Below the pieces are notes generated by a model. That model was not told where the DNA came from. It did not search any database and worked only from the letters and a program-made list of their open reading frames with translations. 64,000 nucleotides of DNA from Rhodocollybia butyracea (Eukaryota > Basidiomycota > Agaricomycetes > Agaricales > Omphalotaceae): assembly GCA_015501585.1 (NCBI GenBank), contig JADNRY010000028.1, positions 186,001 to 250,000 on the forward strand, written 5' to 3'. Each line of letters opens with the position of its first letter. Within the stretch, counting starts at the first letter, position 1. The translations under genes were made by a program, and so were the position numbers. Below, one piece after another: positions 43,047 through 53,746 of the stretch.

Positions 43047-45660
43047 CTAATTCACACCAGGATCCCGTGGTTTCATCCTGACTGAAATCGGTTGAGGAGG
43101 AGGCTGGTCATAAGCTCGGTAGTATTGCTTCTCTTCCTCCACATCGCCTGCGAAAGCATGGCTGCCCAATATACAAAAGTCAACAAACTATTCTCCCGAA
43201 AACGCAAACACGAACTCATACGTACCTATCGGTCCAATGCTTCTGCATACCAATCACAGTAAGAGCGCCGGGGTCCGAAGGACGATCCTTGCACACGATA
43301 CACCTCCAAGGCTTTGCCTTCGGCTTTCGATGAGCCGATAATTGAAGGATGCGCTCTGCCTGTTCTAGCCTCGTTGCTTGATGAGCGTCAAGAGGAGATA
43401 TCTTCTGGAACGTCGTTTGGCTATCGCCAAAGTGTTTTCTCAGATTGTGTTGCACCTGTCCCCAGCATTGAGCATTTTAGTATTCAATGAAAGCGAAGAG
43501 AATGAGATGATGCGACTCACAGCGGTTCTCCAAGTCATAACACGGTGTTCGCGCTCCCCATCGCACTTTGCTCCATAGCTGCATTTCAAGCACACAATCC
43601 TCGGGTTGAGGTCATCGAGCCGCGGTACAGTCGTCGTCGCAGGTAACCCGCAAGCATCTAGAATATTCTTCACCGTACGGGAGGCTTTAGGGTCAAACTC
43701 CAACAACCGAGTGGTCCACCTCCGACGCCGAAAGTTTTTACACTCATGGAACGCGCGTACGTCTTCACAATCGTCCAGCCCCTTCATCTCATCCTCATCT
43801 CCCCCCAAGCCCAACCAAGTCAATACGTTGCACGGATGGGCAATAAACTCTGGATAAAACATCGGGTATTCACTCTCCCCATGCTCCGTGCACTTTTTAT
43901 CGAAACGGAGATGATTGAATCCCTGACAGCACGAAAAGACACACGTAGCGAGCTGTAAATCGTCGACGCCGGGGCTCGTAATCCATTTCGGGTGGCTGGC
44001 GATTCGGAGAAGCTGGTCCATTTTGTCTTCCTGCCAGAATTTGATAAACGCAGGGAGCCCTCGGAAGACGGCGTCGAATGATGTTTGGGTTACTTCCACC
44101 TCGGATGGCTGCGAGATGATCTTGATTACGGGTCGCCAGAGCCAGATATCGATCTGGTTGGGGAGGAGTTCCTGTGCGTCGCAGTTTTTGATACGGTATT
44201 CATGCCAGGCGTTCGCTGCGGTCTTTCGTCGAGCCCAGATGAGACCTTCGCGATCCCTTTTCTTTATGTATGCCCTGACGGTTAGCATGTAGGCTTCGAG
44301 CTCGTCCTTGATAGAATCCCAAGCTAAAAGGAAAACCCAGATAAACGGAGTAAGTCAAAACGAGATAGCAAGAATAAAACGCATGCGTACTGGATTCTCT
44401 GAGTGGTTTGGGCTGTCGAACGACTGCAAGCTTGCGGAATGGAACGTATTCCGAACGAACGACATCATCCACATGTTCGCCGTCAAAAAATCGATTTCTT
44501 CGGCATATCCCATTTCACAGAGTTTGGCTTCAATCCTGTAAACGAGACATCGTCAGGATATCATCCCAATGTAAGTAACTAGGTCCGACTCACGCGCACC
44601 GCCTATCATCTCGAATTTGCTGCAGCTTCATCGCCCGTTCGCTAGCCAATCCAGAAGCCCATTCTTCGCATTCCAACGCGTGCTGGAAGAAAGAAAAACG
44701 CGTGATGAGTTGAAGCATCTCTATCCAAAGCAACGTGAAACTCACATCAACCCTCTTTATAAGCTCGTCACCTCGCTTCGTCACGAACTCCTCCCGGTCG
44801 TCTTGATGCAACTTCCACTCTTCCTCGAAGCTTTTACGGTCAGCCACCAGACAACATTCATCTGCAAGGAAAAAGTTCTCATAAACTACGGAGCGTAAGA
44901 GCTAGTTAAGTGCTTACGTCCAAGATACTCTGCATCAAAGGCTACAGCAGTCAAGATATCCTCGTTCAGTTGCGTCTTCACAGCGTCGAATATAGCAACA
45001 GTCTCAAGACTAGCGAATGTATATCAGACCAAAGAAAAAACGCTAAACTTGAAAACACGTACCAGGTTTTCGCGCATTTGGTACACAGACGCGTACGAAG
45101 TACCCAGCTCATATTGTGAATATTTATTGCGGAACAGTTCTACAGTTTCTGAGGTTAGATCACGAGAAAAGGACAAAGAATGCAACATGAAGACCCGCGT
45201 ACATGGCAGATATGTTCGAATGCAAGATGAGCCCAAGCAGGATGCGACATATCTGCAGGACATTCCGGTAGTTCTGGAATACGGGCAAACGCGGCTTTCC
45301 ATGTGGTTGTCGCGTTTTTCCGCATTACTGTGGGCCTCAATAAGTCCAAGTTGAAAAGAGACGAGGGATTTGCTGCTCACAGATTCGCCGAAAATCCTTG
45401 TTCGTTCGCGCTAGATGAAGGAGGTCGACGGGTAAAAGGTGGCCGAAGATCTAAAGCAAGGTTTCTTGAGCAAACTGTATTCAAGTTAAGAGAAAAGTTA
45501 CGCACTTCATAGAGAATATCTAGCGGCAAAGAAGGCAGAAGTGACAACTTTCCAGTTCTTTTCACTGCTGCTTTCGAACGTTTTTTCTTGAGCGTGAATT
45601 CATCGTCTTCAGGCTGAAGTTTGGCCTTTTTCGAAGGTTTGAGAGAAGGACCGTTGCAGG
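43047..45660 (-). pseudogene. F-box/zinc-finger protein gene, most complete copy, two apparent frameshifts
   Basis: A multi-exon gene typical of Agaricomycetes. It has an F-box (LSLLPSLPLDILYE, then IFGHLLPVDLLHLARTNKDF after an intron), a Cys-rich segment (EHICH, NCSAINIHNMSWVLRTRLC, TKCAKT), long helical exons (EEEWKLHQDDREEF, HALECEEWASGLASERAMK) and a 280-codon exon (44288-43440) with IVCLKCSYGAKCDGEREH. The last exons have WRCIVCKDRP and a C-terminus ending at the stop 43047. F-box proteins recruit targets to SCF ubiquitin ligases. Two problems stand out. The F-box frame lacks an in-frame ATG: the only ATG, at 45665, is one base out of frame. And near 44487 one base is missing compared with copy E (DFLT.ENVDNVV). 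So this may be a young pseudogene, or the assembly has errors. Confidence 0.65.
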
Positions 45661-45918
45661 TTTGGTCATTTGTGGATTGGCGATGGAGTGAAGAGGCAGA
45701 AAAGTACAAAACAAACAACGCGACGCGATTTTGTTTGTCACGTGCGCGCCAAGAGTAAATTTGCAATTCAATCGACGAACGTCGAAAACAGCTTGAACAA
45801 CTTGTACTGATACTATAGTCTACGATGTCTCAATAAAGGTGAATATAGGCATCTTAGGACAACTACTACTAGATCCTTTCAGCTCGAACGTCTACAGTTT
45901 CCCTCTCTGTGGCTCTCT

Positions 45919-47208
45919 CTACAGGATATCTACCTTTGGCCACTTGTATTGCGGACCTTCCTATAAAAATCACCGTCAGTCGTCAGGACATCGCTTCATC
46001 TTGCAGTGTCTCTCACCTGGCCAACACACATTGCCGCAAGCCTATGCCCCGTTTCAACACAAACATCCAACGTTTTACTCATCACAAAAGCACCCAAAAA
46101 TCCACCAGCAAACGCGTCCCCAGCAGCATTCGTATCCACGATATCTTCTTCCTTCAAAGGCTGAACAGGGTAGATTCTGGGAACATCGGGGTTATTAGCT
46201 GAGACGACAGTCGTGGATTGGGCTCCATGAGTTATTATGACAATTCTAGGTAGCGTAGCGTTGACTTTGGGTAGTAGAGCGATGGTTTTTGCGATGAAGG
46301 GTATGTTGGTTGGTTCAGGATAAGCCAAAGCTTCGGCCCATGCTTGAGCTTCAGCAGAGTTGCATATGAGAATATCACAGTAGGGTAGTATCTCTTGGAT
46401 CGCAAGTAGGTGAAGACGAGGGATATATGGTGCAGATAAGTTGAGGACGACGATCTAGAAGTTAGTGAGCTCGCTGGACTATTCTGATTAGTTGAGTATT
46501 GCGAACCTTGTTAGCAGCAGTAGCCTTTTTAGCCAGTCGGATTGAAATGTGAGGGTTATGCGTAAGCAGATAGCCTTCGAGATAAACGATTCTGGCTGCA
46601 TCAATCAATGGTGCTACAGTGGGCGACCAGATATGTTCTTCGTCCAAATCTTTCGCTACTCGTAAAGTAGTCACCATAGATCTTGAATACGAAAAAATCA
46701 GTTGGAAATCAATCGAAGAATATACAACAACCTGTGATGACCAGTGATAAGAACAGCACAGGCTCCTGTTTTCTGACCTTTCTTGACTTGATAGATGTCC
46801 AAAACTCCTTCTCGCTTATTTGCAGCCTTCAGTTGCTCAGCAAGTTGGTCGTCTCCAACGCATCCGACGAAAACAACGGAATTTGGAGGCAGAATATACT
46901 GGTCAGATCGATTAGGATCGTCACTACATAAATCGTGATTATACTCACAGCTGCTCCTCTAGCCGTATTTTGTGCTGCCCCTCCCGCCACATAAACAACT
47001 TTATGCTCTCGTTCCAGCTCTTCGTAGCTGATTTGTCCAGTAAATCCATCGAATCCACTGATTGCGCGCAAGTTGAAGTTGCTCACATCGACTCGTGCGC
47101 TTTGTTTGCCAGAATAGCGTCGTCGGCCTTCAGCTGGTATTTTGAAATCAACCCAGCTGCTTCTCTGACTTGCATGTCGATTAAAGGGTGTCCTACGCAG
47201 AAAATCAT
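45919..47208 (-). CDS. Adenosine kinase (PfkB family)
   Basis: Phosphorylates adenosine to AMP with ATP, in the cytosol, as part of purine salvage and removal of adenosine from the methyl cycle. Six exons (47208-47087, 47027-46949, 46898-46732, 46681-46507, 46454-46017, 45960-45919) give 340 residues, a normal size. Landmarks: FCVGHPLIDMQV at the N-terminus, VVYVAGGAAQNTARGAA (substrate-binding glycine motif), VVFVGCVGDDQLAEQL, CDILICNSAEAQAWAE, and the PfkB signature DTNAAGDAFAGGFLGAFV with the catalytic Asp. The usual form is DTNGAGDAF, so the Gly to Ala change in the anion-hole loop is worth noting. It ends YKWPKVDIL. The gene is divergent from the secreted-protein gene at 47706 with about 500 bases between. 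It looks intact. Confidence 0.92.
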
Positions 47209-47581
47209 GATGATAGCTGATATGATAAACGTGTGGTCTTGAATTTCAAAAAAATGAAATGCCGCATCATGATCATGATGGCCGGCTCGCTTAGCCTCAT
47301 CAAAGTACTAGCCGTTACTGGAGTATCAATAAGTATCAGGCTTTGTCTGGCTCTGGAAGCTCTCTGGAGTCTGTTCACTACGAGCTCAATGTTCATCAAG
47401 TGTGGGGTCCCGACTCCCAAAGCCCCTCCGATAATACGAACACATCGACCAAGTGTGAACCGTATAATCAAGGGGTCCTTGTTCACCCTGGGCCTGAACC
47501 GCAATTTCTACGCGAATTTCGAAAGCCACCCACGCGTGACATCAGTTCGCGGGCTCCGATATATGTTTCACAAGATAAAGA

Positions 47582-47592
47582 TGATATATAAA
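47582..47592 (+). promoter_or_regulatory. TATA-box-like element
   Basis: GATATATAAAC lies about 115 bases before the start codon of the secreted-protein gene, in the divergent intergenic region. Spacing and sequence fit a core promoter. Not tested. Confidence 0.4.
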
Positions 47593-47705
47593 CCCTTCAG
47601 AATTCGACTAACCTGGCAGGTCGCCTCATTTTCCCTTTCGCTGGTCGAAAAGGATATCTCTCTAGCTACAACCTCTGCACCACTCACTCCCTTACCAACT
47701 TGAAC

Positions 47706-48453
47706 ATGCATTTCAATTCCATCATCTTACTGCTTGGCCTTGTGTCAACAGTGTTTGCGATCCCTTTCCCCAACCAAGCAGCCGAGCAACCTAACCGTGA
47801 GTATCCAAAATAATACACGTACCTTTTTCCCAATGACCAACTTTCATTCGCATAGTCTAAGACTGAACCTCCGGCCAAGGCAGTGGCGCTTCGAGCCAAA
47901 AAATACGGACCATATCCGTGCCACCTGGGTGACCGGTAACGATGAAGGAGGACCCCAGGCGAAAGATGCCAAGGAAGCTGTGGAAAAGTTTTTGGACGTC
48001 ATATATGGAAAAAGTAAACTAGACTATTCCGTTCTTGAATGGACAAACAAGTATTCCGGTTCCGAACTCGACGGAGTAGGTGCTGGATTCCTCCTTGATT
48101 TGCGGAAATTCTCGCCGGAAGACGCAGAGAACTGGTTTCCAGCAGAGCTTATCCAGAATGGTCAATTGTCAATACAGAAGCCTTCCCTGTCAGTGGACAT
48201 GTTCAAAGATAATGTCGGAGTCACGATTCTGGCCAAAGTGGAAGGCAAGCTCGAGATAGATCCAACAAGTCAGTCATATTTATTCTCTCACTTTTATACT
48301 CAATGCTGAACTCGAGCGTACTAAGAGTCTTCTCTGGCGAAAAAGTTCAATCTGAACCAGAAAGATCTGATCCCAGAGAAGATCCCGATGGACTCGAGTC
48401 TAGCGATCCAAGAGAGACGATACCTAAGGACACAGGGAAGGAACATACGATGA
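47706..48453 (+). CDS. Putative small secreted protein, gene model uncertain
   Basis: Exon 1 (47706-47796) codes a clear signal peptide, MHFNSIILLLGLVSTVFA, with a likely cut before IPFPNQ, and ends in a good donor GTGAGT. The next coding stretch reads ATWVTGNDEGGPQAKDAKEA, EKFLDVIYGKSKLDYSVLEW and LEIDPT, up to a donor GTCAGT near 48268. A last exon from about 48328 reads KKFNLNQKDLIPEKIPMDSS. The phase does not work between exon 1 and the main exon with any acceptor I can see (CATAG at 47855 leads to an immediate stop), so either a one-base shift or an unseen splice is present. It may be a distant relative of the secreted protein at 56770-57546. Family not recognised. Confidence 0.45.
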
Positions 48454-49884
48454 GTGGGGTTCTGACATCAGGTTCAAAGGCGAGGAAGCAAGTTCTTAGT
48501 TGTGTATTGGTCTGTACGTTGCTGCGCAAAACCAGATTTTCAAGGTGTTGGTAGTCAAAGAGATATAAAAAGTGTGTTGAAGATCTCGAAAATGCTTTGT
48601 CGTTTCAGTTCTTTCAGGATTGACCTTTGACTACTCTGAGGGGAACTAAAATATTAAGCAGTACTACCAACATCTATTCGTGCAGTATACGTCGCTTACA
48701 GCAGATCGAAGCGCGGAAAAGGCATGGGCGAAAAATGAATGTGATTGAATGAAACGACATACATACTCGATGAAGATGGAAGGATACCAGATGTTTCATG
48801 TTTACCAAGAGTTGACTGATTCCTGAGAATGCACCCACCCGGTGGGAAGAAGTTCTGCTGTAGGGAGAAGTGGGGAAAAGATTGGACATCTGATACTCCA
48901 CAAAGAGACTAGCAGATACCCGTGGCTACACCATAAAATAAGAAAAAGAAAGGCTGGTGGTGGTCTGCTTGGAACAGGCTCCTCGCTCCTTTGGCCAGTC
49001 GTGTACACTTCATGAAATCAACAACGATTCCTAATTAGTCTATGTCTCCCCCTTAGTCTATCGTAGATGTGGAAAAAGCAGAAAATCAGTTACCATGATG
49101 AGGATACCTCAGGACGCAACCGCTTCCAAGATTAAGTTCGGCTTTGAGGCTGCCGAAGATCTTCGAACATACGGTAGTCAAAGTTGTGTAGATAAAACGA
49201 ATAAAAGTGTTCCGAGTCCATCTAAGTCTATTTTGTCTTCGAAGAGGACTTTGACCGACGAACTGGAGCTTCCACAGTATTGGATCGTCCTCGCTGCTCA
49301 TCGCAAACAAGAACGACTTGAAGCTCCGCAGAGAGTAAGCGGTGTGACTTTGCTGAAAGATGGACCAGATCCGTACCAGATAGCAAGTGACCACGAAAAC
49401 TTGTGTGATGCCATGGCATACCTACCCTGCATGACGGTTTTAACATAGGCATACGCCGACATCGAGTATTGCCTAAGGAAGATTAGAGAATTGCCTAAAA
49501 TGGTGACAGGTTACTGAAAGCATACTTATGGGTAGAAAATTCCGAGTTATGATATCTCACGGACAGGGATTGTTCCGAGCGAGGTGGGGGGTTCAGCCAG
49601 GCTTAGCACGTACGTGGGGCCGTGGATTCATTGGTTACTTGCACCCGGTTACCTTTGAGACATGTAGGAGCATGGAGTTGAGTTCGTACAGGATGCACGA
49701 TCCCAACATCGAAGTATGACTGCAAAGACGCTGTTAAGGAATTCTGTACCTCCACGAGATTTTCGCCATAGAAGGAACAACATTTAACTCCCAAGCAGAA
49801 GCACAATAAACCCAATAAGTTATCAGGACGTAAACACGAACACAAAAGCACTTTTACTTACCATACTAGAAACATGATAATCTA
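48454..49884. other. Intergenic region, nothing firmly recognised
   Basis: Several 60-117 codon open frames occur on both strands. The longest, plus strand 49095-49448, has mixed composition and no family features. No repeats or RNA genes are seen. The 3' ends of the secreted-protein gene and of malic enzyme face this spacer. Confidence 0.35.
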
Positions 49885-52080
49885 TTACCTTTCTCCATTT
49901 ACATCATATATGTACTCCCCATAAACCGGTCGCCAAATCATCTCCTGCGCCTTTGCTCTCACCTCTTCCTTCTTCCAATCCACGCCAGCACTTCCTTCCT
50001 CGATAGCCTGTTCCGCGACAGCCACGGCAACTTCAAAGTTGACAGAAGGTGCATCGCCGAAATCAGGTAAAAGTGCGTCATCGGGGTCTTTGAGCGCAGG
50101 AGAGAGCGAAGCAAGAGCTTTTGCGCCCTCGATGATCATCTTATCGCTCATTTTTCGCGATTTGCTTATCATGGAACCGAACCCGAGACCGGGATAGATG
50201 AGGGCATCTATAGTGACGCAAGATCATCGAAGTCAAAAAGGAACTTTCAAAAGAAGACAAAAGCATACTGTTGCACTCTGCAATTCTGAAAAGAGTAATT
50301 ACTGTGAGGCACGTTCGATGGACGGAAAAGTAGTATGTACTTACATGTAGTCTTTCCCACTGGGCATCTTGGCTGGTGGAAACGGACTTCCAGTCGCCAA
50401 CAGCGCCTTTCCTTTCGTCCAGTCGTTCGCGTCTTTAGGATCGACCTCCACAAGCCTGCTGGGATTCGATAGAGGGAATATAATCGGTCTATCGCACCCC
50501 GATGCCATAGTCTCCACAATCTCCTTGGTAAACCCACCGGGATGGGTGGAAGTACCAATAAGGACCGTAGGTTTGACTTTCTTGACCACGTCTAATAGCA
50601 TGACCTCACCGCTAGATTGGAATTCATCCCACTCGGAGTCTTTGCGAGCGAAATCCTTGAGGTCATCGCGCACGTTCGGGAGAGATTCTTTGATCAATCC
50701 GTGCTTATCAATGAGCCAAAACTTGTCGTTGGCTTCTTCGACGGGGATGTTGTCGGAAGTGACCATGGCGTCTCGGAGCTGTTTGGTGATACCTAGACCG
50801 GCAGAGCCAGCACCATAGATAATTATACGTTGGTCGCTGAGCTTTGTCTTGGTGACACCGATGGCGGCCATTAGACAGGCGAGGGTGACAGCGCCGGTTC
50901 CTTGACTAGGAGCTCAAATTAATGCCTAGCATGATATAGAGGGACAAAAAGACTAGCATGTCATCGTTGAAGACTGCGTGAGCATCTTGGTAGAGTTCGA
51001 GGATACGCTGCGCATTTGTAACGCCATAGTCTTCGAAATGAAGAAGACTGTGAGGAAAGTGTTTCCGAACTAATTGGACAAAGCTACGCAATTTTGCTCA
51101 ATCACTTCCGGTGTAAAATCTGATCAAGCGCACTTGTCAACGAAATCATCGTACTCCTTGCCGCGAATTCGTTCATGGGGCCAGCCCTTTGAAGAAGCAT
51201 AAAAATTTGATGGAAATAGTAAGAAAACACGCCGTACCACATACAACGGATCGTTGAGTAAAGTTTCGTTGTTAGTGCCAACATCGAGCGTGACGGCGAT
51301 TGCTTTGGACGGATCGATCCCACCAATGAGCCTACGCGTGAATATCTCTCAGCTCGGTGTTACCTCCCGAATATGAAGCTTTGAAGACGTACGAGTAGAT
51401 AACAGATTTAGCGGCCGATATCTTCGTCGCAGGTTATACATAGATAAGTTTAGCTGAAAGATGCTGCACGTACGCCGATACCCTGTGGAGTTCAGAGCAA
51501 GTGAGACAGATATTGTTGCGAAAGCGCTACGTACTCCGACACCCTGATCACCGATACCGAGGATAGCCTCTGCATCTGACGAGACAAACAGATCGATGTC
51601 CCTGCCTTTCGTTGCCTCGAGGAAATCTTGTTCCATGGAATCGCGATTCGGAAAGGTGAGAAATAAACCTTCGCTGCGTCGAAAGAGATGGGAATAATTC
51701 GCAATTGCTTCTGCCTAGAAACCACGATGTTCAGTTGAAGCTATCTAGTATGAAAAGTTGCCAGAAATTACCTCTGTGGGCGTGTAGATAATCGGCACCA
51801 GCTCTCTCAGATGTCTCGTTAACAGCGTGTAATACAAGACCCAATTCTGTTCCTTCATGCTTTGCAGAAATGAATTCTTGCCTATATCGGTAGTCTGGGA
51901 ATGGAGCTGATCGTACGCTCGTTGACATTGTTCGTCTAGTGAGTTGATGCGATAAGGTAGCTTCCCGTTCAAGCCAAAGGCATCTCTCTCGTCCTTGGTA
52001 AATGCGGTACCTTTGTTGAAACGGGGTGAAGTGAGGATAGCTTCAGATCTAAGCGCAACTCGAAATTTGGGATTGGACAT
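49885..52080 (-). CDS. Malic enzyme (NAD(P)-dependent)
   Basis: Oxidative decarboxylation of malate to pyruvate and CO2 with reduction of NAD(P). The gene has many short introns. Exon 1 (52080-51772) reads [34 protein letters not shown]. Next come [36 protein letters not shown] (the malic N-domain), [18 protein letters not shown], and [15 protein letters not shown] with VFNDD before QGTGAVTLA. The NAD-binding domain has [39 protein letters not shown] and [12 protein letters not shown]. The C-terminal exon ends [12 protein letters not shown] at 49885. All family signatures and catalytic segments are present. The N-terminus is rather basic, but I cannot say whether it is a mitochondrial presequence. 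Cofactor preference is not predictable by eye. Confidence 0.93.
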
Positions 52081-53002
52081 GACGGTTTTGGTGAGAGATT
52101 TCTAATGCGGTCATAGTTTAGTGAGATTAGATAGTAGATGGTGATAGATGGGATCTATATCATTTCCTATAAATAATAAAAGAAGGAAGAGGCACTGCAC
52201 TACCATCGGACCCTAAACTATGCCATAGGCAAAGCCACAGGTACGAGAAACCAGTGACCACTGGCCTGGTAAGTTGAAAGATCATAGACTCTAGAGAGAT
52301 CTAGATTGAGATAAACAACCACGTACTTACATTTTGCGAGCGCAGTTTTCAGTGTGGATACATGATACATGTTGCGACAACAAAGAATACCAGGTGCAAG
52401 GCAGGTACAAGGTACGAGCGGGGGCGCAGTGGCATTCGGCATATCACATGACTATATTTCACTTGTCAATGTTATTCGGTTATTCGGTTGCTCGTTCGGT
52501 TCCTTGCTTTCCTCCTTTCCTTTCGTTTCTCTCTCTGTTGGATTGAAGATATGGTGACTATGGACGCTAAAGAAACTCAAGCTGTACCAGAGGAATTGTC
52601 TGCTGAGAAGGCGTGTGACAATGTAAATATATAGGTATGTCAAAGACTCAAATAGTTTCCATACTCAGGCTCGTACTAACAGTTCTGGTGTTCTGGTGCA
52701 AATCAGTTTTTAGAATGTACAATTGTACCCTCTTTTTTTGGCATTGCATCTATTGCACCCATATTTGTTCCATGGACCTTTCGAGTTCGCGAACCGGCGC
52801 TGTGAAAACTTGTTATCCGAAGAACAAAGCACCACAATTTCACGTATGAACTTTCAGCGTTGGGGCTCGTTAGCTCTACTGCTCCACATCCGCACTTTAC
52901 ACTCAGGATACGACATTCGTGGCATTCGAGAGGCTTCCGACTCTTAAAGCGCTCTACGACCGAAGAATCTCATAAAGACCGACGAGAAGGTTAGCTGTGA
53001 TA
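52081..53002. other. Spacer upstream of malic enzyme, nothing firmly recognised
   Basis: No gene recognised. A short plus-strand frame starts at 52551 (MVTMDAKETQAVPEELS) and ends after 27 codons. It may be noise or a 5' exon of something undetected. The malic-enzyme promoter must lie in the first few hundred bases. Confidence 0.35.
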
Positions 53003-53557
53003 TCATGCTGTGATCTCCAGTTCTTCTTCGCCAATTCCCGGCCTTTGTTCGAAAATTTCACCTGCAATCAATCCTGAATATGGTTTAGGCAGACCTGTAC
53101 TGTGTCTCACTGACACAGCAAGCAATTCTCTTTTCTCAATTTCCACGCTCTTCAATATCACCCCCGGTAACGAACATGGCAGATGGAAGATGGAAGCTGA
53201 GATGGAAGGTTGCCTAACAATGTAGTATTGTGCTCCAAAGGACAATGATTCTTTCTTATCTTTAGATGTAATGGAAGTCGATCTATCTATTCCAGGTACG
53301 TGCGGTACATAGTGTACATCCACTCGCTGATATTCTTTTCAGGCTCCATGCACGTAGAAGGTTCCAGATGGTTCTGACCATTGATTTCTAGACGAAGTTT
53401 GGTGTGAACGGCTTATCTCTCCACTGACAAGTTCGATTCGACAAATTGATTGCGACCATCGGACCGGCTTAGTCAAGCATAAAAACAACATAGCTTTTTT
53501 TTCGAAGTCCGGTTTTCCGGACGGCCCCAACAATAGTATAGATAACCGCTGTCTCAC
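53003..53557 (-). CDS. Possible small hypothetical gene
   Basis: Two minus-strand open stretches, 53557-53339 (72 codons) and 53323-53003 (106 codons, with VDVHYVPHVPGID, LLAVSVRHSTGLPKPYSGLI, RPGIGEEELEI), lie head-to-head with the CBM21 gene and could be joined by a tiny intron near 53330. The second part has protein-like composition, but I recognise no family. The region might equally be the transcribed leader of the CBM21 gene read backwards. Confidence 0.25.
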
Positions 53558-53746
53558 AAATTTTTTTGCTTCCTCACTCCATCCTTTTCTCCCATCTCCC
53601 TCTTCTTTTCACTTTCGCGTCTGCACTCATCTCGAGTGGGCAGACACAGGTTTCTTGCTGTTAGCCAGACCTGTTGTACGATTGCATCTTTCAGTACGTT
53701 ATCTTTGCGCTGCGTTTACTTTTTCTAATTCTTCAGCAGAATTTAA

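Noticed and set aside
47233..47703. 156-codon plus-strand open frame
   Set aside because: Occupies the divergent promoter region between adenosine kinase and the secreted-protein gene. It lacks recognisable features and overlaps the TATA-like element.
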